A stretch of 64,000 nucleotides of DNA from Sphingomonadales bacterium Ga0077531 (GCA_001464915.1 LNED01000033.1:62001-126000); one strand, 5' to 3'. Counted from the stretch's first letter, positions 51,186 through 62,036 are shown. The notes: generated from the sequence alone by a model not told the origin. Numbers and translations are program-made.

Positions 51186-51319
51186 GGCCTTGCCTATTGC
51201 ACCGCTCGCGCTTAATCGCAATCGCGTTTCCGGCCCTTTGCGGGCAGTGTGCGCCCGGCGTCCGGTGAGTGCCGGATATGGCGTGCGTGTCTCGACGGCC
51301 CCCTTCTTGCGGAGAACCC

Positions 51320-52780
51320 ATGCAGATCCTCTTTACCTCGACCCCGCCCGCTGATGTCCGCCTGCACGCCCGCGTGGTCAATCAGGGTGCGGCGCTTGCG
51401 GGCCTCGATGCCGCGCTGGTCGAAGGCGCGGCGGCTTCGCGCTTTTCGGGCCGGGCCGGGCAGGTGTTCGAAGGCTTTGCCAGCGTCGGCGGCACTGTGA
51501 AGCGGATCGCGCTGGCAGGCGCGGGCGAGGCTGATGGGGCCGACCGGCGGATGGATTGCGAACGCGCAGGCGCTGCGCTGACCGCGAAGTTTCTCGTCTC
51601 GACCGAACGCGTGATGGTGCTCGATCTGGGGCAGGCGGGCCTTTCGGCTGACACGGCGGCGGCGGTTTTGCTGGGGCTGCGCCTGCGCGGTTGGCGGCAC
51701 GATGCCTACCGCACCAAACTGCCCGCCGATAAGCGCCCGAGCCTTGAGACGGTCCACGTCACCGGCGCACCCGCTGGCACCGAAGCGGCGTGGGAACGCG
51801 AAGCCGCGCTGGCAAAGGGGGTAGAGTTTGCTCGCAACCTCGTGGCTGAACCAGCCAACATCATCTACCCCGCCAGCTTCGTGGCTGTGTGCGAGGAAGC
51901 CTTTGCCGGAACCGGCGCGGAAATCACCGTGCTGGGTGAGGCCGAGATGGAGGCGCTCGGCATGGGCGCGCTGGTCGGCGTCGGACGCGGATCGGAACGC
52001 GAATCGAAACTGATCGCGATCCGCTGGAACGGCGGCGCGGCAGGTGACAAGCCGACCGTGTTCGTCGGCAAGGGCGTCACCTTCGATACCGGCGGCATTT
52101 CGCTGAAGCCGCCGCCGGGGATGGAAGACATGAAGTGGGACATGGGCGGGGCAGGCGCTGTTGCCGGCGCGATGCTCGCCCTCGTCACCCGCAAGGCTAA
52201 GGCCAACGTCATTGGCGTGATGGGCCTCGTCGAAAACATGCCCGACGGCAAGGCGCAGCGTCCCGGTGATGTGGTCACCACCATGAGCGGGCAGACCGTC
52301 GAAGTGCTCAATACCGATGCCGAAGGGCGGCTGGTGCTGTGCGATGCGCTACATTGGGCGCAGGAGCAGTATGATGCGGCGCGGATCGTCGATCTGGCGA
52401 CGCTGACCGGCGCGATGATCATCAGCCTCGGCAATGAATATGGCGGGATGTTCGCCAATGACGATGCGCTGGCCGAGCAGCTGAACGCAGCGGGCAAGGC
52501 CAGTGGCGACAAGTTGTGGAGGATGCCGCTCGGCGCGAATTACGACAAGCTGATCGACTCCCCCATCGCTGACATCAAGAATGTCGGCCCGCGCGAAGCA
52601 GGGTCGATCACCGCCGCGCAGTTCCTGCAACGCTTCATCAAGAATGGTACCCCGTGGGCGCACCTTGATATCGCGGGCATGGTGTGGTCGGGCAAGCCGG
52701 GCCACACGTGGGACAAAGGCGCAACCGGATACGGCGTGCGCCTGCTCGACCAGTTCGTGCGCGATGTGGCGGAAGGTTGA
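51320..52780 (+). CDS. pepA: leucyl aminopeptidase (M17)
   Basis: VGKGVTFDTGGISLKPPPGMEDMKWDMGGAG; NTDAEGRLVLCDAL. Confidence 0.96.
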   Translation: MQILFTSTPPADVRLHARVVNQGAALAGLDAALVEGAAASRFSGRAGQVFEGFASVGGTVKRIALAGAGEADGADRRMDCERAGAALTAKFLVSTERVMVLDLGQAGLSADTAAAVLLGLRLRGWRHDAYRTKLPADKRPSLETVHVTGAPAGTEAAWEREAALAKGVEFARNLVAEPANIIYPASFVAVCEEAFAGTGAEITVLGEAEMEALGMGALVGVGRGSERESKLIAIRWNGGAAGDKPTVFVGKGVTFDTGGISLKPPPGMEDMKWDMGGAGAVAGAMLALVTRKAKANVIGVMGLVENMPDGKAQRPGDVVTTMSGQTVEVLNTDAEGRLVLCDALHWAQEQYDAARIVDLATLTGAMIISLGNEYGGMFANDDALAEQLNAAGKASGDKLWRMPLGANYDKLIDSPIADIKNVGPREAGSITAAQFLQRFIKNGTPWAHLDIAGMVWSGKPGHTWDKGATGYGVRLLDQFVRDVAEG

Positions 52781-52795
52781 TCGGGAGTTTTCGCT

Positions 52796-52945
52796 ATCCC
52801 CAAGATTAGGCGTAAATCCGATCTGCCGACCAAGACCTGCCTCACCTGCGGGCTGCCCTTCACATGGCGCAAGAAGTGGGAGCGCGATTGGGACAATGTG
52901 AAGTATTGTTCCGACCGGTGCCGCAGCGGGAAGATCAGTGCATGA
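52796..52945 (+). CDS. DUF2256 zinc-ribbon-like protein (49 aa), apparent ATC start
   Basis: [I][53 protein letters not shown] 8 nt upstream of ATC; ATGA overlap with next gene. Confidence 0.8.
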   Translation: MPKIRRKSDLPTKTCLTCGLPFTWRKKWERDWDNVKYCSDRCRSGKISA

Positions 52946-53382
52946 CACGGGATCGTCTCGCAGCGCGGTCAGGCAAGGCCGCCTCGGTTGCGGCCATGCT
53001 GACGCTTGCCACCCCCGCTATGGCGGGCGATTTTTCGGGTCTGATCTATTTCTTTGCCGCAGCGTTTGCGGTGATCGGTGCCATCGTCTTGGGCGCTGTC
53101 TATGGCGCGCGCCGGATGATCGGCAAAGCTGGCCCGGTAACTGACGCCGTGTCAGCAATCGTGCTCGCCCTTACCTTTGCGCCGTCCACCTTCGTCTACA
53201 TTTATGGCGAGTGGAATTTCTTCTTATGGCCGGTCGGTTTCTTCGCTTTGCTCGGGGAGTCCTGGTCAGTCCTGTTCCCCGGCCCGGCAATATCGGTGCT
53301 GGTGACCTTTGCCCTGATCTATCTGTTTTTACGGAGCCGCAGGCAGCCGGAACACAGCGCGCATGAAGGTGAGCCGGAATGA
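52942..53382 (+). CDS. hypothetical multi-TM membrane protein
   Basis: Signal/TM segments; overlaps DUF2256 and holC by ATGA-type junctions. Confidence 0.65.
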   Translation: MTRDRLAARSGKAASVAAMLTLATPAMAGDFSGLIYFFAAAFAVIGAIVLGAVYGARRMIGKAGPVTDAVSAIVLALTFAPSTFVYIYGEWNFFLWPVGFFALLGESWSVLFPGPAISVLVTFALIYLFLRSRRQPEHSAHEGEPE

Positions 53383-53813
53383 AGCTCGATTTCTGGCAGG
53401 TGACCAATGATCCGGTCGAAAAGGTCGTCGCGCTGATTGCCAAGCGGGTGCTGGGCGAAGGTGCAAGGGTGCTGGTGGTGTCCGCCGATCCTGAACAACG
53501 CACCGCCATCGCCCGCGCGCTGTGGCAGGCGGGGCCAGACAGTTTCCTCGCCAATGGCGAAGATGATGCGCCGGGGGCGGAGGCGCAGCCGATCCTGCTG
53601 TCTGCTGATCTGGCCGCGCCCAACGGGGCGACCCATGTGATCCTTGCCGATGGTGAGTTCCGCGACGCGCCCGGCTTTGCCCGCACTTTCCTGCTGTTCC
53701 CGCCCGACGCTGCGCCCGCAGCACGGCAGGCGTGGCGGGCGCAGGATGGTCGCGCCGATATCGAACGCGCCTATTTCGCGCAGGAAGACGGGCGTTGGGT
53801 CAAGAGGGGCTAA
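53379..53813 (+). CDS. holC: DNA polymerase III subunit chi
   Basis: [58 protein letters not shown]. Confidence 0.9.
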   Translation: MKLDFWQVTNDPVEKVVALIAKRVLGEGARVLVVSADPEQRTAIARALWQAGPDSFLANGEDDAPGAEAQPILLSADLAAPNGATHVILADGEFRDAPGFARTFLLFPPDAAPAARQAWRAQDGRADIERAYFAQEDGRWVKRG

Positions 53814-53874
53814 AGGCTTGAACTCGCGCCCCTGATCGGTGAAGGTGGGCCATCATGTGATTGGGGAATTGCAG

Positions 53875-54378
53875 ATGCGCACACTAGCATTGGTTTTCGC
53901 AGGCACCGCAGCCTTGACGCTGGCGGCCTGCGGCTCGGAAACCTCCGGCGAGTTCACCACCGAGGACGGCGAGAACGCCGAATACACCATCGACAAGGAT
54001 ACTGGCGAAACCAGCATGACGGTCAAAGGGCCGGATGGCACCGCGACCTTGCGTTCGGGCACCGATGTGCCGGTCAAGCTGCCTGATGGTTTCAGCCTGT
54101 TTCCCGGATCGAAGGTGGTGACCAACACCGTCGTCAACCAGCCTGATGGTCAGGGCACGCTGATTACCTTTGAAACCGATGCGCCTGCCGAGACAGTCGT
54201 GGCCCATTACCGCGATCAGGCCAAGGCGGCGGGCTTCGACATCCAGCTGGAAATGACTACCAATGGCACGAAGATGATCGGCGGCGAACGCAGGGACGAC
54301 GGGTCGAGCCTGTCGGTCACGGCGACCACTGGTGAGACCACCACCGGGCAGATCATCATCGGCAGCAAGAAGGGCTAG
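53875..54378 (+). CDS. putative lipoprotein
   Basis: MRTLALVFAGTAALTLAACGS lipobox; start at M13 of ORF 53839..54378. Confidence 0.7.
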   Translation: MRTLALVFAGTAALTLAACGSETSGEFTTEDGENAEYTIDKDTGETSMTVKGPDGTATLRSGTDVPVKLPDGFSLFPGSKVVTNTVVNQPDGQGTLITFETDAPAETVVAHYRDQAKAAGFDIQLEMTTNGTKMIGGERRDDGSSLSVTATTGETTTGQIIIGSKKG

Positions 54379-54512
54379 GCCGCTCCACTTCGCCCGCGTA
54401 ATGTTGCATTGCGGTGCGCCGCGATGCGTGCGCAACGCTTGCCATTTTGCAGCGCAGCATCTACGGGCGCGGCCAATATCCCCCACAAAAAGACGTTCAC
54501 AGGAGCATTAAA

Positions 54513-54935
54513 ATGGCGGTTACCCGCACCTTTTCGATCATCAAGCCCGATGCCACCCGCCGCAACCTGACCGGCGCGGTCACCAAGATGCTGGAAGACG
54601 CCGGCCTGCGCGTTGTCGCATCGAAGCGCATCCACATGACCCGCGAACAGGCCGAAGGCTTTTACGGCGTGCACCGTGAACGCCCGTTCTTCGGCGAACT
54701 GGTCGATTTCATGATGAGTGAACCGGTGGTGGTTCAGGTGCTCGAAGGCGAAGACGCCGTCGCGAAGAACCGCGAAGTGATGGGCGCGACCAACCCCGCC
54801 GACGCTGCGCCGGGCACGATCCGCAAGGAACTGGCGCTGTCGATCGGTGAAAACACCGTCCACGGTTCGGATTCGGAAGAAAACGCGGCGATTGAAATCG
54901 CATTCTTCTTCAATGACGCCGAACTGGTTGGCTGA
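54513..54935 (+). CDS. ndk: nucleoside diphosphate kinase
   Basis: [40 protein letters not shown]. Confidence 0.97.
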   Translation: MAVTRTFSIIKPDATRRNLTGAVTKMLEDAGLRVVASKRIHMTREQAEGFYGVHRERPFFGELVDFMMSEPVVVQVLEGEDAVAKNREVMGATNPADAAPGTIRKELALSIGENTVHGSDSEENAAIEIAFFFNDAELVG

Positions 54936-54956
54936 TTTTTCTGACCTCAGGTTTTG

Positions 54957-54988
54957 AAAGGGCCGTCCCGCGAGGGGCGGCCCTTTTC
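54957..54988 (+). terminator. Rho-independent terminator of ndk
   Basis: AAAGGGCCGTCCC-GCGA-GGGGCGGCCCTTTT. Confidence 0.85.
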
Positions 54989-54990
54989 GT

Positions 54991-56208
54991 TTATCCCGCC
55001 TCGGCAAAGTGCGCGAGTTGCTCCGAATGCGCACGGTGCTGGCCGGTTTCGCTCGCCGCCATCAGCTTGCGCATCGCGGCCAAGGCTTGCGGCGTCAGGG
55101 TGAGGCCGAGGTCGGCATAGCAACGCCGGATGGCCGCCTCCCAATCGGCGTTGAGGTCATCGAAGGTCAGCTGCGCCGTCGGCCCGCGCCACCCCGCCAG
55201 CGCATCAGCCATCCGCGACTCGCGCAGGGCGATCTTGTGGCGCCAACGCGCCTCAATCGCGGCGAGATCGCAGGTGTCGGACTGCATCGCCATCTGGTTT
55301 GCAGCGAGCGATATCGCGCTGCGCAACACGGCCTCATGCTCGCGGTGGGCGATCACCAGCCGCGCATCGGGAAACAGGGCGAGCAATGTGCCCAAATCTT
55401 CGGCAAAGGCGGGCACCTTCAGCACGCGGGGCTTGTCAGCTATCCCGCGCGTGGCCGCATCAGTGCGCAGGATGCGGGCCATTTCGCGGTAGATCGGCGC
55501 GGGATCGCGCGCCTCGCTCCATCGGGAATAGGCCGGAATATGCCACTGCGATTCGTAGATCGAATGGTGCAGCGCGGCGGAAATCCACGCCAGCTCCTCC
55601 TCAACCCCGGCTGCGGTCATAGGGTGGATCGATTGCATCCACGGATTGAGCGCAGCCAGCATCGCCAGTTCCAGCGCCGCTTTCACCCGGTTCATGCCGA
55701 GGCGGGCGGGCACGGGGTGGTAGGCATCGCAATAGCGGGTGTGCGAATGGGCAGGATCAGCCGCGAGCAGGGTGTGGATTCGTGTCGTCCCGCTGCGCAT
55801 ATGGCCAATGACGATGATCGGCGCCGCCAGCGGAGTGGCAGTGAGGTCTGGCCGCTCCGCCCATAGCGCGCCAAAGGCCAGCCGGTTCTTCACCACCCGC
55901 GACAATTGCCCCCACGCCATCGCTTGGCCGAGTGGGTTGAGATCAGCCTCGGACTTGACCGCACCGATCATGCGCGTCAGCCGCTCGCGGAAATCGGCGA
56001 CGTCTTCAGGCGACCGCCCGCCACGCTCCGCCGCCTCGGCCGCCGCACCGTAAGGCTTGGCGGCGAACGCCCACAGCGCGTCCGGTTCGAGATCGGGCGG
56101 GGGCAGCCAGCCCTTGGCCCAAGCCTTGCCGAGAAAATCATTCGCGCGGCTCGCTAATGGCCCGCGCGCCAGCAGATGATCGCGAGGCGGAGGGGGGCGG
56201 GTCGCCAT
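54991..56208 (-). CDS. sulfotransferase family protein
   Basis: PIIVIGHMRSGTTRIHTLLAADP PAPS-binding motif; start at MATRPPPP. Confidence 0.85.
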   Translation of the reverse strand: MATRPPPPRDHLLARGPLASRANDFLGKAWAKGWLPPPDLEPDALWAFAAKPYGAAAEAAERGGRSPEDVADFRERLTRMIGAVKSEADLNPLGQAMAWGQLSRVVKNRLAFGALWAERPDLTATPLAAPIIVIGHMRSGTTRIHTLLAADPAHSHTRYCDAYHPVPARLGMNRVKAALELAMLAALNPWMQSIHPMTAAGVEEELAWISAALHHSIYESQWHIPAYSRWSEARDPAPIYREMARILRTDAATRGIADKPRVLKVPAFAEDLGTLLALFPDARLVIAHREHEAVLRSAISLAANQMAMQSDTCDLAAIEARWRHKIALRESRMADALAGWRGPTAQLTFDDLNADWEAAIRRCYADLGLTLTPQALAAMRKLMAASETGQHRAHSEQLAHFAEAG

Positions 56209-57173
56209 CAGAATTCGTCCGCGATGTCCATAAACCGGGTCAGCCGCTTGGGCGCGACGGCGCGCCAGCTGCGCGCCAGCCAAGCGGCAACCTCATCCCA
56301 GTCGAGGCCCGGACGGTCGAGCACCAGCCCAACCCACCCACTCGCGCCGTAAAACGCGGGCTTGAAATAGATGTCCGGCTGATCTTCGACGAGGCTGTGC
56401 AATTCATCCATGCTGCCGGTTTTGACGAGCATTGCGATACGATCATGCCCATGGGGGCGGTCGGAGAAATAGGCGAAATATTTGCCTGATTTGCCTTCCC
56501 CGGCGCGGAACCCGGCGGAACCGAAGCTTTCTTGCTCGCAAGCCTCGGGCAGGGCGAGGGCATGGCGGCGCACTTCGGCCAGCAGCCAGTCGGGGTTGCG
56601 CCAGCGCGAGACGTATTCGGCCACCGCGCGCGGGAACAGCTGGTGTTCGGCCAGCCGCACACGTTCAGCAAGGCTGGCGGGCGTATCACCGGGCGCAATC
56701 GCCACGCGCGCTTGCGCCAGAACTTCGCCCGAATCGAGGTCAGGCGTCACCAGATGCACGCTCGCCCCGGCATGGCTGTCGCCCGCTGCAATCGCGCGGG
56801 CGAAGGTATCGAGCCCTTTGTATTTGGGCAGCAGCGAGGGGTGGATATTGAGCATCCGCCCCTGCCACCGCTCCACAAACCCGTCCGACAGGATGCGCAT
56901 ATATCCCGCCAGCACAATATAATCAGCGCCCGCCGCCAACACTGCGGCTTCCATGGCGGTGTCATGCGCCTCTCGGGTCAGGCCTTTGTGAGCATGGGCG
57001 AAGGTGGGGATGCCTTCCAGTTCCGCGAGCGCCAAGCCGGGGGCGGAGGGATCATTGCTTGCCACCAGCACTACTTTATAGGCGGCATCACCCAAGCGGC
57101 TGGCATAAAGCAGCGCGGCCATATTGGTGCCCGCGCCGGAGATGAGGATGGCGATGCGGGCTTTTTCAGCCAA
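56208..57173 (-). CDS. purN: phosphoribosylglycinamide formyltransferase fused to C-terminal MmcQ/YjbR-like domain (TTG start)
   Basis: [45 protein letters not shown] (PurN); then [19 protein letters not shown]...GKYFAYFSD...[45 protein letters not shown] (YjbR-like). Confidence 0.9.
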   Translation of the reverse strand: MAEKARIAILISGAGTNMAALLYASRLGDAAYKVVLVASNDPSAPGLALAELEGIPTFAHAHKGLTREAHDTAMEAAVLAAGADYIVLAGYMRILSDGFVERWQGRMLNIHPSLLPKYKGLDTFARAIAAGDSHAGASVHLVTPDLDSGEVLAQARVAIAPGDTPASLAERVRLAEHQLFPRAVAEYVSRWRNPDWLLAEVRRHALALPEACEQESFGSAGFRAGEGKSGKYFAYFSDRPHGHDRIAMLVKTGSMDELHSLVEDQPDIYFKPAFYGASGWVGLVLDRPGLDWDEVAAWLARSWRAVAPKRLTRFMDIADEF

Positions 57174-58287
57174 GGTGCACCGCGCTCCAATCGCCCTTGG
57201 CCGACCATGTTTCGACGCTGCCGCGCACGGTGCAGCCTTTTTCGCCCGCGTCGATGCGGCCAACCCTAACAACAAATTCGCCCGCCGCCACAAGCTGCGC
57301 AGTCACGTCCGCCACCTTGTCCGCCGCCACCGCCAGCACCATGCCGACCCCGCAGTTGAAGGTGCGCGCCATTTCCTCAGGCTCGATCTGCCCCTGCGCT
57401 TGCAGAAACGCCATCAGGCGCGGCTGTGGCCACCGATCGGCATCAACCACCGCGTGCGCGCCGTCCGGCAGGATACGCGGGATATTTTCGAGCAGTCCGC
57501 CGCCGGTGATATGGGCGAGGCCATTGATCAACCCAGCGCGGATCAGCGGCAACAGGCTGGCGACATAAATCCGCGTGGGTTCAATCAGCGCATCGATCAG
57601 CAGTTGGTCTTGATCAAACAGGGCCGGGCGGTTCAGCTTCCAGCCCTTGTCCGCCGCCAACCTGCGCACCAGCGAATAGCCGTTGGAATGCACGCCCGAC
57701 GACGCGAGGCCCAGCAAGATATCGCCCGGCGCAACCTTTTCGCCCGTCAACTGCTCGCCGCGCTCCACCGCGCCGACACAGAACCCGGCAAGGTCGTAAT
57801 CGCCCGGTGCATACATCCCCGGCATTTCTGCGGTCTCGCCGCCGATCAGCGCACATCCGGCCATCTTGCAGCCGGTTGCGATGCCCGCGATCACGCGTTC
57901 GGCAACGCCGTTCTCCAGCTTGCCGGTGGCGAAATAATCGAGGAAGAACAATGGCTCTGCGCCCTGCACGATCAGATCGTTGACGCACATGGCGACCAGA
58001 TCAATTCCGACGCTATCGTGCCGGTCATGTTCAATCGCCAGCTTCAGCTTGGTGCCCACACCATCATTGGCGGCGACCAGCAGCGGATCTTTGTAACCGG
58101 CGGCCTTGGGATCGAAAAAGCCGCCGAATCCGCCCAGTTCGCTCGTCGCGCCTGGGCGGGCTGTGGCCTTCGCCAAGGGGGCGATGGCTTTGACGAGCGC
58201 ATTGCCCGCCGCAATCGATACGCCTGCGTCGGCATAGGTGTAGCCAGAGCCTTTCGGCCCGCTGCTTGGTGTTTTCCCCGAAGTCAT
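57166..58287 (-). CDS. purM: phosphoribosylformylglycinamidine cyclo-ligase
   Basis: [41 protein letters not shown]. Confidence 0.97.
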   Translation of the reverse strand: MTSGKTPSSGPKGSGYTYADAGVSIAAGNALVKAIAPLAKATARPGATSELGGFGGFFDPKAAGYKDPLLVAANDGVGTKLKLAIEHDRHDSVGIDLVAMCVNDLIVQGAEPLFFLDYFATGKLENGVAERVIAGIATGCKMAGCALIGGETAEMPGMYAPGDYDLAGFCVGAVERGEQLTGEKVAPGDILLGLASSGVHSNGYSLVRRLAADKGWKLNRPALFDQDQLLIDALIEPTRIYVASLLPLIRAGLINGLAHITGGGLLENIPRILPDGAHAVVDADRWPQPRLMAFLQAQGQIEPEEMARTFNCGVGMVLAVAADKVADVTAQLVAAGEFVVRVGRIDAGEKGCTVRGSVETWSAKGDWSAVHLG

Positions 58288-58356
58288 GCACGCCGCTTTA
58301 GCCTTTCGCGCTTGGAATTCCACTCGCCATTGGGCAAAAGGCCCGCGATTTCCCCG

Positions 58357-59646
58357 ATGAGCATATCTCACACCCTCCCCGGCCATGATGCCGCCCATAT
58401 GCGGCCCTGGTTGCGCAGCCTTGGCGGGGCGGCTTTGGCGCTCGCCTTGCTCGGCGGTGCCTACGCGCTGGTGGCGCAGGTTGCAGGAGAGCGCGGGATA
58501 GCGCCGACCGCCGCCAGCACCGACATCGAAGTGCGCGGTATCACCGTCGATGTGCAGGGCAAAAGCGCCGAGGACGCGCGCTCCAATGGTTGGCGCGAAG
58601 CGCAGCGCAAGGCGTGGGCCAAGGTCGGCGGACCGAAACTGTCCGACGGGCAGTTGGACGGGCTGATCTCTGCCATCGTGATTGAGCGGGAACGGCTAGG
58701 CCCCCGGCGTTACATCGCCACTCTTGGCGTGGTGTTTGATCGTCAGCGTGCCAGCGGTTACCTTGGCGGCGCAGCGCAGGCGTCGCGTTCCGCCCCTTTG
58801 CTGCTGATTCCGGCGATGGAAAGCGGCGGCGCGTTCATCACCTTTGAACAACGCAATCCGTGGCAGCGTGCCTGGGCCGAATTCAATCCGGGCACCAGCC
58901 GGATCAACTATGTCCGGCTGAGCGGGGCGGGGGGCGATTCGCTGCTGGTCAATTTCGGGCAGGCCGGGCGCCGCAGCCGGGCATGGTGGCGCAGCACATT
59001 GGACCAATACGGCGCGACCGATGCGCTGATGGCGTTCGCGCGGCTCGACCATCAATTTCCCGGCGGGCCGATCAGCGGCACCTTCACCGCGCGCTATGGT
59101 CCGGACAGCCGCCCGCTGGGCTCTTTTACGTTGAAGGCCGAAGGGCCGGACGAACTGCCCGAGATGCTGGGCCGCGCGGTTGAACAGATGGACGGCGTGT
59201 TTGCGAGCGCGCTGGCGTCTGGCAAGCTGCGGCCTGACCCCAGCCTCAGGCTTGGCACCGGGGGTGAGGTAGACCCTGCCATCCAGCGGCTGATCGACAT
59301 CGGCCGCGCGATCCGCGCGCGCGACGCGGCGACGACGGCCAATGCTTCTGGCACGACGCCGCAAACGGAAACGCAGCCGGTCACCGGAGCCGAGCCGGGT
59401 GACGCGGCCGTGCGTTCGATCATTGTGCAATTTGCCACCCCCGATGCCGCGACGTTTGACGGGGCGATCGGCACGGTGCGCGCTGCTGTCGGCGTGCGCG
59501 GCGTCGGCGTCACCAGCACCGCGATTGGCGGTACGTCGGTGATGAATGTCAGCTTTGCCGGATCGCTCGACGAACTGGCCGCCGCATTGGAAGCGCGCGG
59601 TTTTACGGTGCGGCGGGGGGCGAACGCGCTCGCCATCAGCCGCTAG
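58357..59646 (+). CDS. DUF2066-like protein
   Basis: [27 protein letters not shown]...; located between purM and hdaA-like gene as in other sphingomonads. Confidence 0.7.
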   Translation: MSISHTLPGHDAAHMRPWLRSLGGAALALALLGGAYALVAQVAGERGIAPTAASTDIEVRGITVDVQGKSAEDARSNGWREAQRKAWAKVGGPKLSDGQLDGLISAIVIERERLGPRRYIATLGVVFDRQRASGYLGGAAQASRSAPLLLIPAMESGGAFITFEQRNPWQRAWAEFNPGTSRINYVRLSGAGGDSLLVNFGQAGRRSRAWWRSTLDQYGATDALMAFARLDHQFPGGPISGTFTARYGPDSRPLGSFTLKAEGPDELPEMLGRAVEQMDGVFASALASGKLRPDPSLRLGTGGEVDPAIQRLIDIGRAIRARDAATTANASGTTPQTETQPVTGAEPGDAAVRSIIVQFATPDAATFDGAIGTVRAAVGVRGVGVTSTAIGGTSVMNVSFAGSLDELAAALEARGFTVRRGANALAISR

Positions 59647-59658
59647 CGGCGGGTAGCG

Positions 59659-60330
59659 ATGAATTCTCCGCTTCCCTCGCAGATTGCATTGCCATTGGCG
59701 GCACGCGGCCCAGCGGGCGCACAGCGGATCGTGATCGGTAACGCCAATGCGCAAGTGGCCGACGCCTTGCAGGCGCCCGAACAGTGGCCATTTCGCGTTG
59801 CCGTGCTGACCGGCCCGCCGCGTTCGGGCAAATCGCTGCTGGCGCGTTGGGCACAGGGGCTGGCGACGGAGGCGCAGCTCGACGTGATCGACAACGCCGA
59901 GACGCAGGACGAAACCGACCTGTTCCATCGCTGGAATGCGGTGCAGCAGGGGGGCGAGCGTGCCAATGCAAGTGGCGGCGCGGCGCTGCTGCTGGTCGCA
60001 AATGTCGATGAAGGGCAGGGCGGCTGGCGTATCGCGCTACCTGATCTGGCTTCGCGTATCGGCGGTTCGTTGCATCTGAACATCAGCGCGCCCGATGATG
60101 CTTTTGCCGCCGATCTGATCCATGCGCTGGCCGAGCAGCGTGGGCTGACCCTGCCTGAAGGCGCGGCGGAATACCTCGTGCCGCGCACCATCCGCAGCTT
60201 TGCCGCGATCGAAGCTTTGGTTGCGACGATCGACCGTATCTCCCTTGAACGTCAGGCGCCTGCCACCATGTCTGTGTGGCGCGCAGCGCTCGACGCCTTG
60301 CACGGGCCAGAGCAGCAACGCCTGTTCTAA
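59659..60330 (+). CDS. DnaA-related regulatory inactivator (Hda/HdaA-like ATPase)
   Basis: AVLTGPPRSGKSLLARWA P-loop; DnaA domain III-like sequence; small size. Confidence 0.85.
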   Translation: MNSPLPSQIALPLAARGPAGAQRIVIGNANAQVADALQAPEQWPFRVAVLTGPPRSGKSLLARWAQGLATEAQLDVIDNAETQDETDLFHRWNAVQQGGERANASGGAALLLVANVDEGQGGWRIALPDLASRIGGSLHLNISAPDDAFAADLIHALAEQRGLTLPEGAAEYLVPRTIRSFAAIEALVATIDRISLERQAPATMSVWRAALDALHGPEQQRLF

Positions 60331-60375
60331 GCATGCGAGTTGCATCGCGCGCGGTTTGGTGGGATTTAGAGCACT

Positions 60376-61107
60376 ATGTTTGAACCGCTGATCAGCTATC
60401 TGGATTCAGTCCGCGCGCGCGATCCCGCGCCGCGTTCGCGCTGGGAAATCCTGCTTTATCCGGGGGTTCTGGCGCTTGGCCTGCACCGGATTGCGCATTG
60501 GTTGTTCGAAGCCAAGCTGTATTTCCTCGCGCGGTTCGTGAACCATTTTTCACGCGCGTTGACCGCGATTGACATCCATCCCGGTGCGGCCATCGGCAAG
60601 AATTTCTTCATCGACCACGGCTTTACGGTGATTGGTGAGACTGCCGAGATTGGTGACAATGTCACGATCTACCAATGCGTTACGCTGGGCGGCAGCAACC
60701 CCACCAATGGCAAGGGCGGCAAACGCCACCCGACCTTGTGCGACAATGTGATCATCGGATCGGGCGCGCAGATCATCGGGCCGATTGTGGTGGGTGAACG
60801 TGCGCGCGTCGGCGCCAACGCGGTGGTGACGGACGATGTACCTGCTGGCGCAACGATGATCGGATTGAAGGCGCGGTCAACGCTGGTTCCGGCGGAAGAG
60901 TGGATTCGCGAATTCATCCCCTATGGCACGCCCTGCGATGATCCCCCTTGCGACGACGACGGCCGACCGCGCCGCGACTGCGTGGAAAAGCTGGAGGCGG
61001 AAATCGCGACATTGCGCGACGAGATGGCGCTGATGAAGGCGATGCTAACCGAGCAAAGCGCACCGATTGCGGCGGAATTGCCGCGCAAGAGCGGGACATC
61101 TGATTGA
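60376..61107 (+). CDS. epsC: serine O-acetyltransferase EpsC/CysE
   Basis: IDIHPGAAIGKNFFIDHGFTVIGETAEIGDNVTIYQCVTLGGSN hexapeptide repeats. Confidence 0.95.
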   Translation: MFEPLISYLDSVRARDPAPRSRWEILLYPGVLALGLHRIAHWLFEAKLYFLARFVNHFSRALTAIDIHPGAAIGKNFFIDHGFTVIGETAEIGDNVTIYQCVTLGGSNPTNGKGGKRHPTLCDNVIIGSGAQIIGPIVVGERARVGANAVVTDDVPAGATMIGLKARSTLVPAEEWIREFIPYGTPCDDPPCDDDGRPRRDCVEKLEAEIATLRDEMALMKAMLTEQSAPIAAELPRKSGTSD

Positions 61108-61472
61108 AGCCGGGTTCTCAAGTGCCGGGTGTGGCCGGGCAGGTGGTCGCCTTTCCGCAGCGGGGCGCAGAGCAGGTCGGGTTCGAGCGCGCCGAGCTGC
61201 AACGCATCCTTGATCTGTATGGCCGGATGGTCGCCGCCGGTGAGTGGCGCGACTACGCGATGGATTTTGATCGCCACGCCGCCACCTTCGCCGCGTTCCG
61301 CCGCACCGCTGAACGCCCGCAAGCGCGGGTGGAAAAACGCCCTGCGCTCCGGTCAAAGCAGGGGATGTGGACGCTGTTCGGCGAACATGGTCAGGTGCTC
61401 AAACGTGGGCATGATCTGGCGAACGTGCTCGCGCCGATGGAGCGCCGACTGCTGAAAGCGGTCGAGGATTAG
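61104..61472 (+). CDS. DUF2794 domain-containing protein
   Basis: F(E)RAELQRILDLYGRMVAAGEWRDYAMDFDRHAATFAAFRRTAERPQARVEKRP. Confidence 0.88.
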   Translation: MKPGSQVPGVAGQVVAFPQRGAEQVGFERAELQRILDLYGRMVAAGEWRDYAMDFDRHAATFAAFRRTAERPQARVEKRPALRSKQGMWTLFGEHGQVLKRGHDLANVLAPMERRLLKAVED

Positions 61473-61488
61473 GCGGCAAAAAACCACT

Positions 61489-61881
61489 TCAGCGCCGTCG
61501 ATACAAGAATGCCATGGTGACGATCGAGGGCATAATCAGGCCCTTGAGATAGGAAAGTGGATGGCGACCGATTGTGAAGTCTGCCTCCACCATGCCGAAA
61601 TGAGCCCAATAGTGGGTCACGATCAAGCTGCCGATGCTGAACCACATAGTCCATAGCGCAAAGCGTTTCCCCAGAACCACGAGGGTGAGGCTAACAATGA
61701 TTCCCACGCGTAGGGCTGCCTGCACGCAATTATAGAGCGCGTCGCTGGTCTGATCATGCCAACGCACGAAATCGGACAACATCGTGATGTGGTAAAAAAT
61801 AAACAGGCTTGCCAGCGCAATGATGATCAAGCGCTGGACCAGATGTGGTGGGTTTTTGGGCTGGGCGGCAAGAGTGTTCAT
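61489..61881 (-). CDS. hypothetical multi-TM membrane protein
   Basis: MNTLAAQPKNPPHLVQRLIIIALASLFIFYHITML...; GGGAGG SD 8 nt upstream of ATG. Confidence 0.75.
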   Translation of the reverse strand: MNTLAAQPKNPPHLVQRLIIIALASLFIFYHITMLSDFVRWHDQTSDALYNCVQAALRVGIIVSLTLVVLGKRFALWTMWFSIGSLIVTHYWAHFGMVEADFTIGRHPLSYLKGLIMPSIVTMAFLYRRR

Positions 61882-61923
61882 TGGCCGTGCCTCCCGCTGC
61901 ATTGTCTGATGATCATAGAGCTA

Positions 61924-61957
61924 CATTTAGTGTATTGCTGTGTCAACACACTAAATG
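61924..61957. promoter_or_regulatory. candidate repressor operator (10-bp perfect inverted repeat)
   Basis: CATTTAGTGT-N14-ACACTAAATG spanning a minus-strand TTGACA upstream of the 61881 start. Confidence 0.6.
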
Positions 61958-61976
61958 ACGCGGTCAGTGGAAAGTC

Positions 61977-62013
61977 AAAAAAAGGGCTCCACCGCATCGC
62001 TGCGACGGAGCCC
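61977..62013 (-). terminator. Rho-independent terminator of SDR gene
   Basis: Minus strand GGGCTCC...GGAGCCC followed by TTTTTTT. Confidence 0.85.
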
Positions 62014-62036
62014 GTGTCTGCAATTGTTGCGATCAG

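Noticed and set aside
49434-51215. 593-aa plus-strand ORF antisense to lptD
   Set aside because: Shadow ORF of lptD in GC-rich DNA
57124-58356. Long N-terminal extension of the DUF2066-like ORF across purM
   Set aside because: Extension is antisense to purM; a plausible start exists at MSISHTL (58357)
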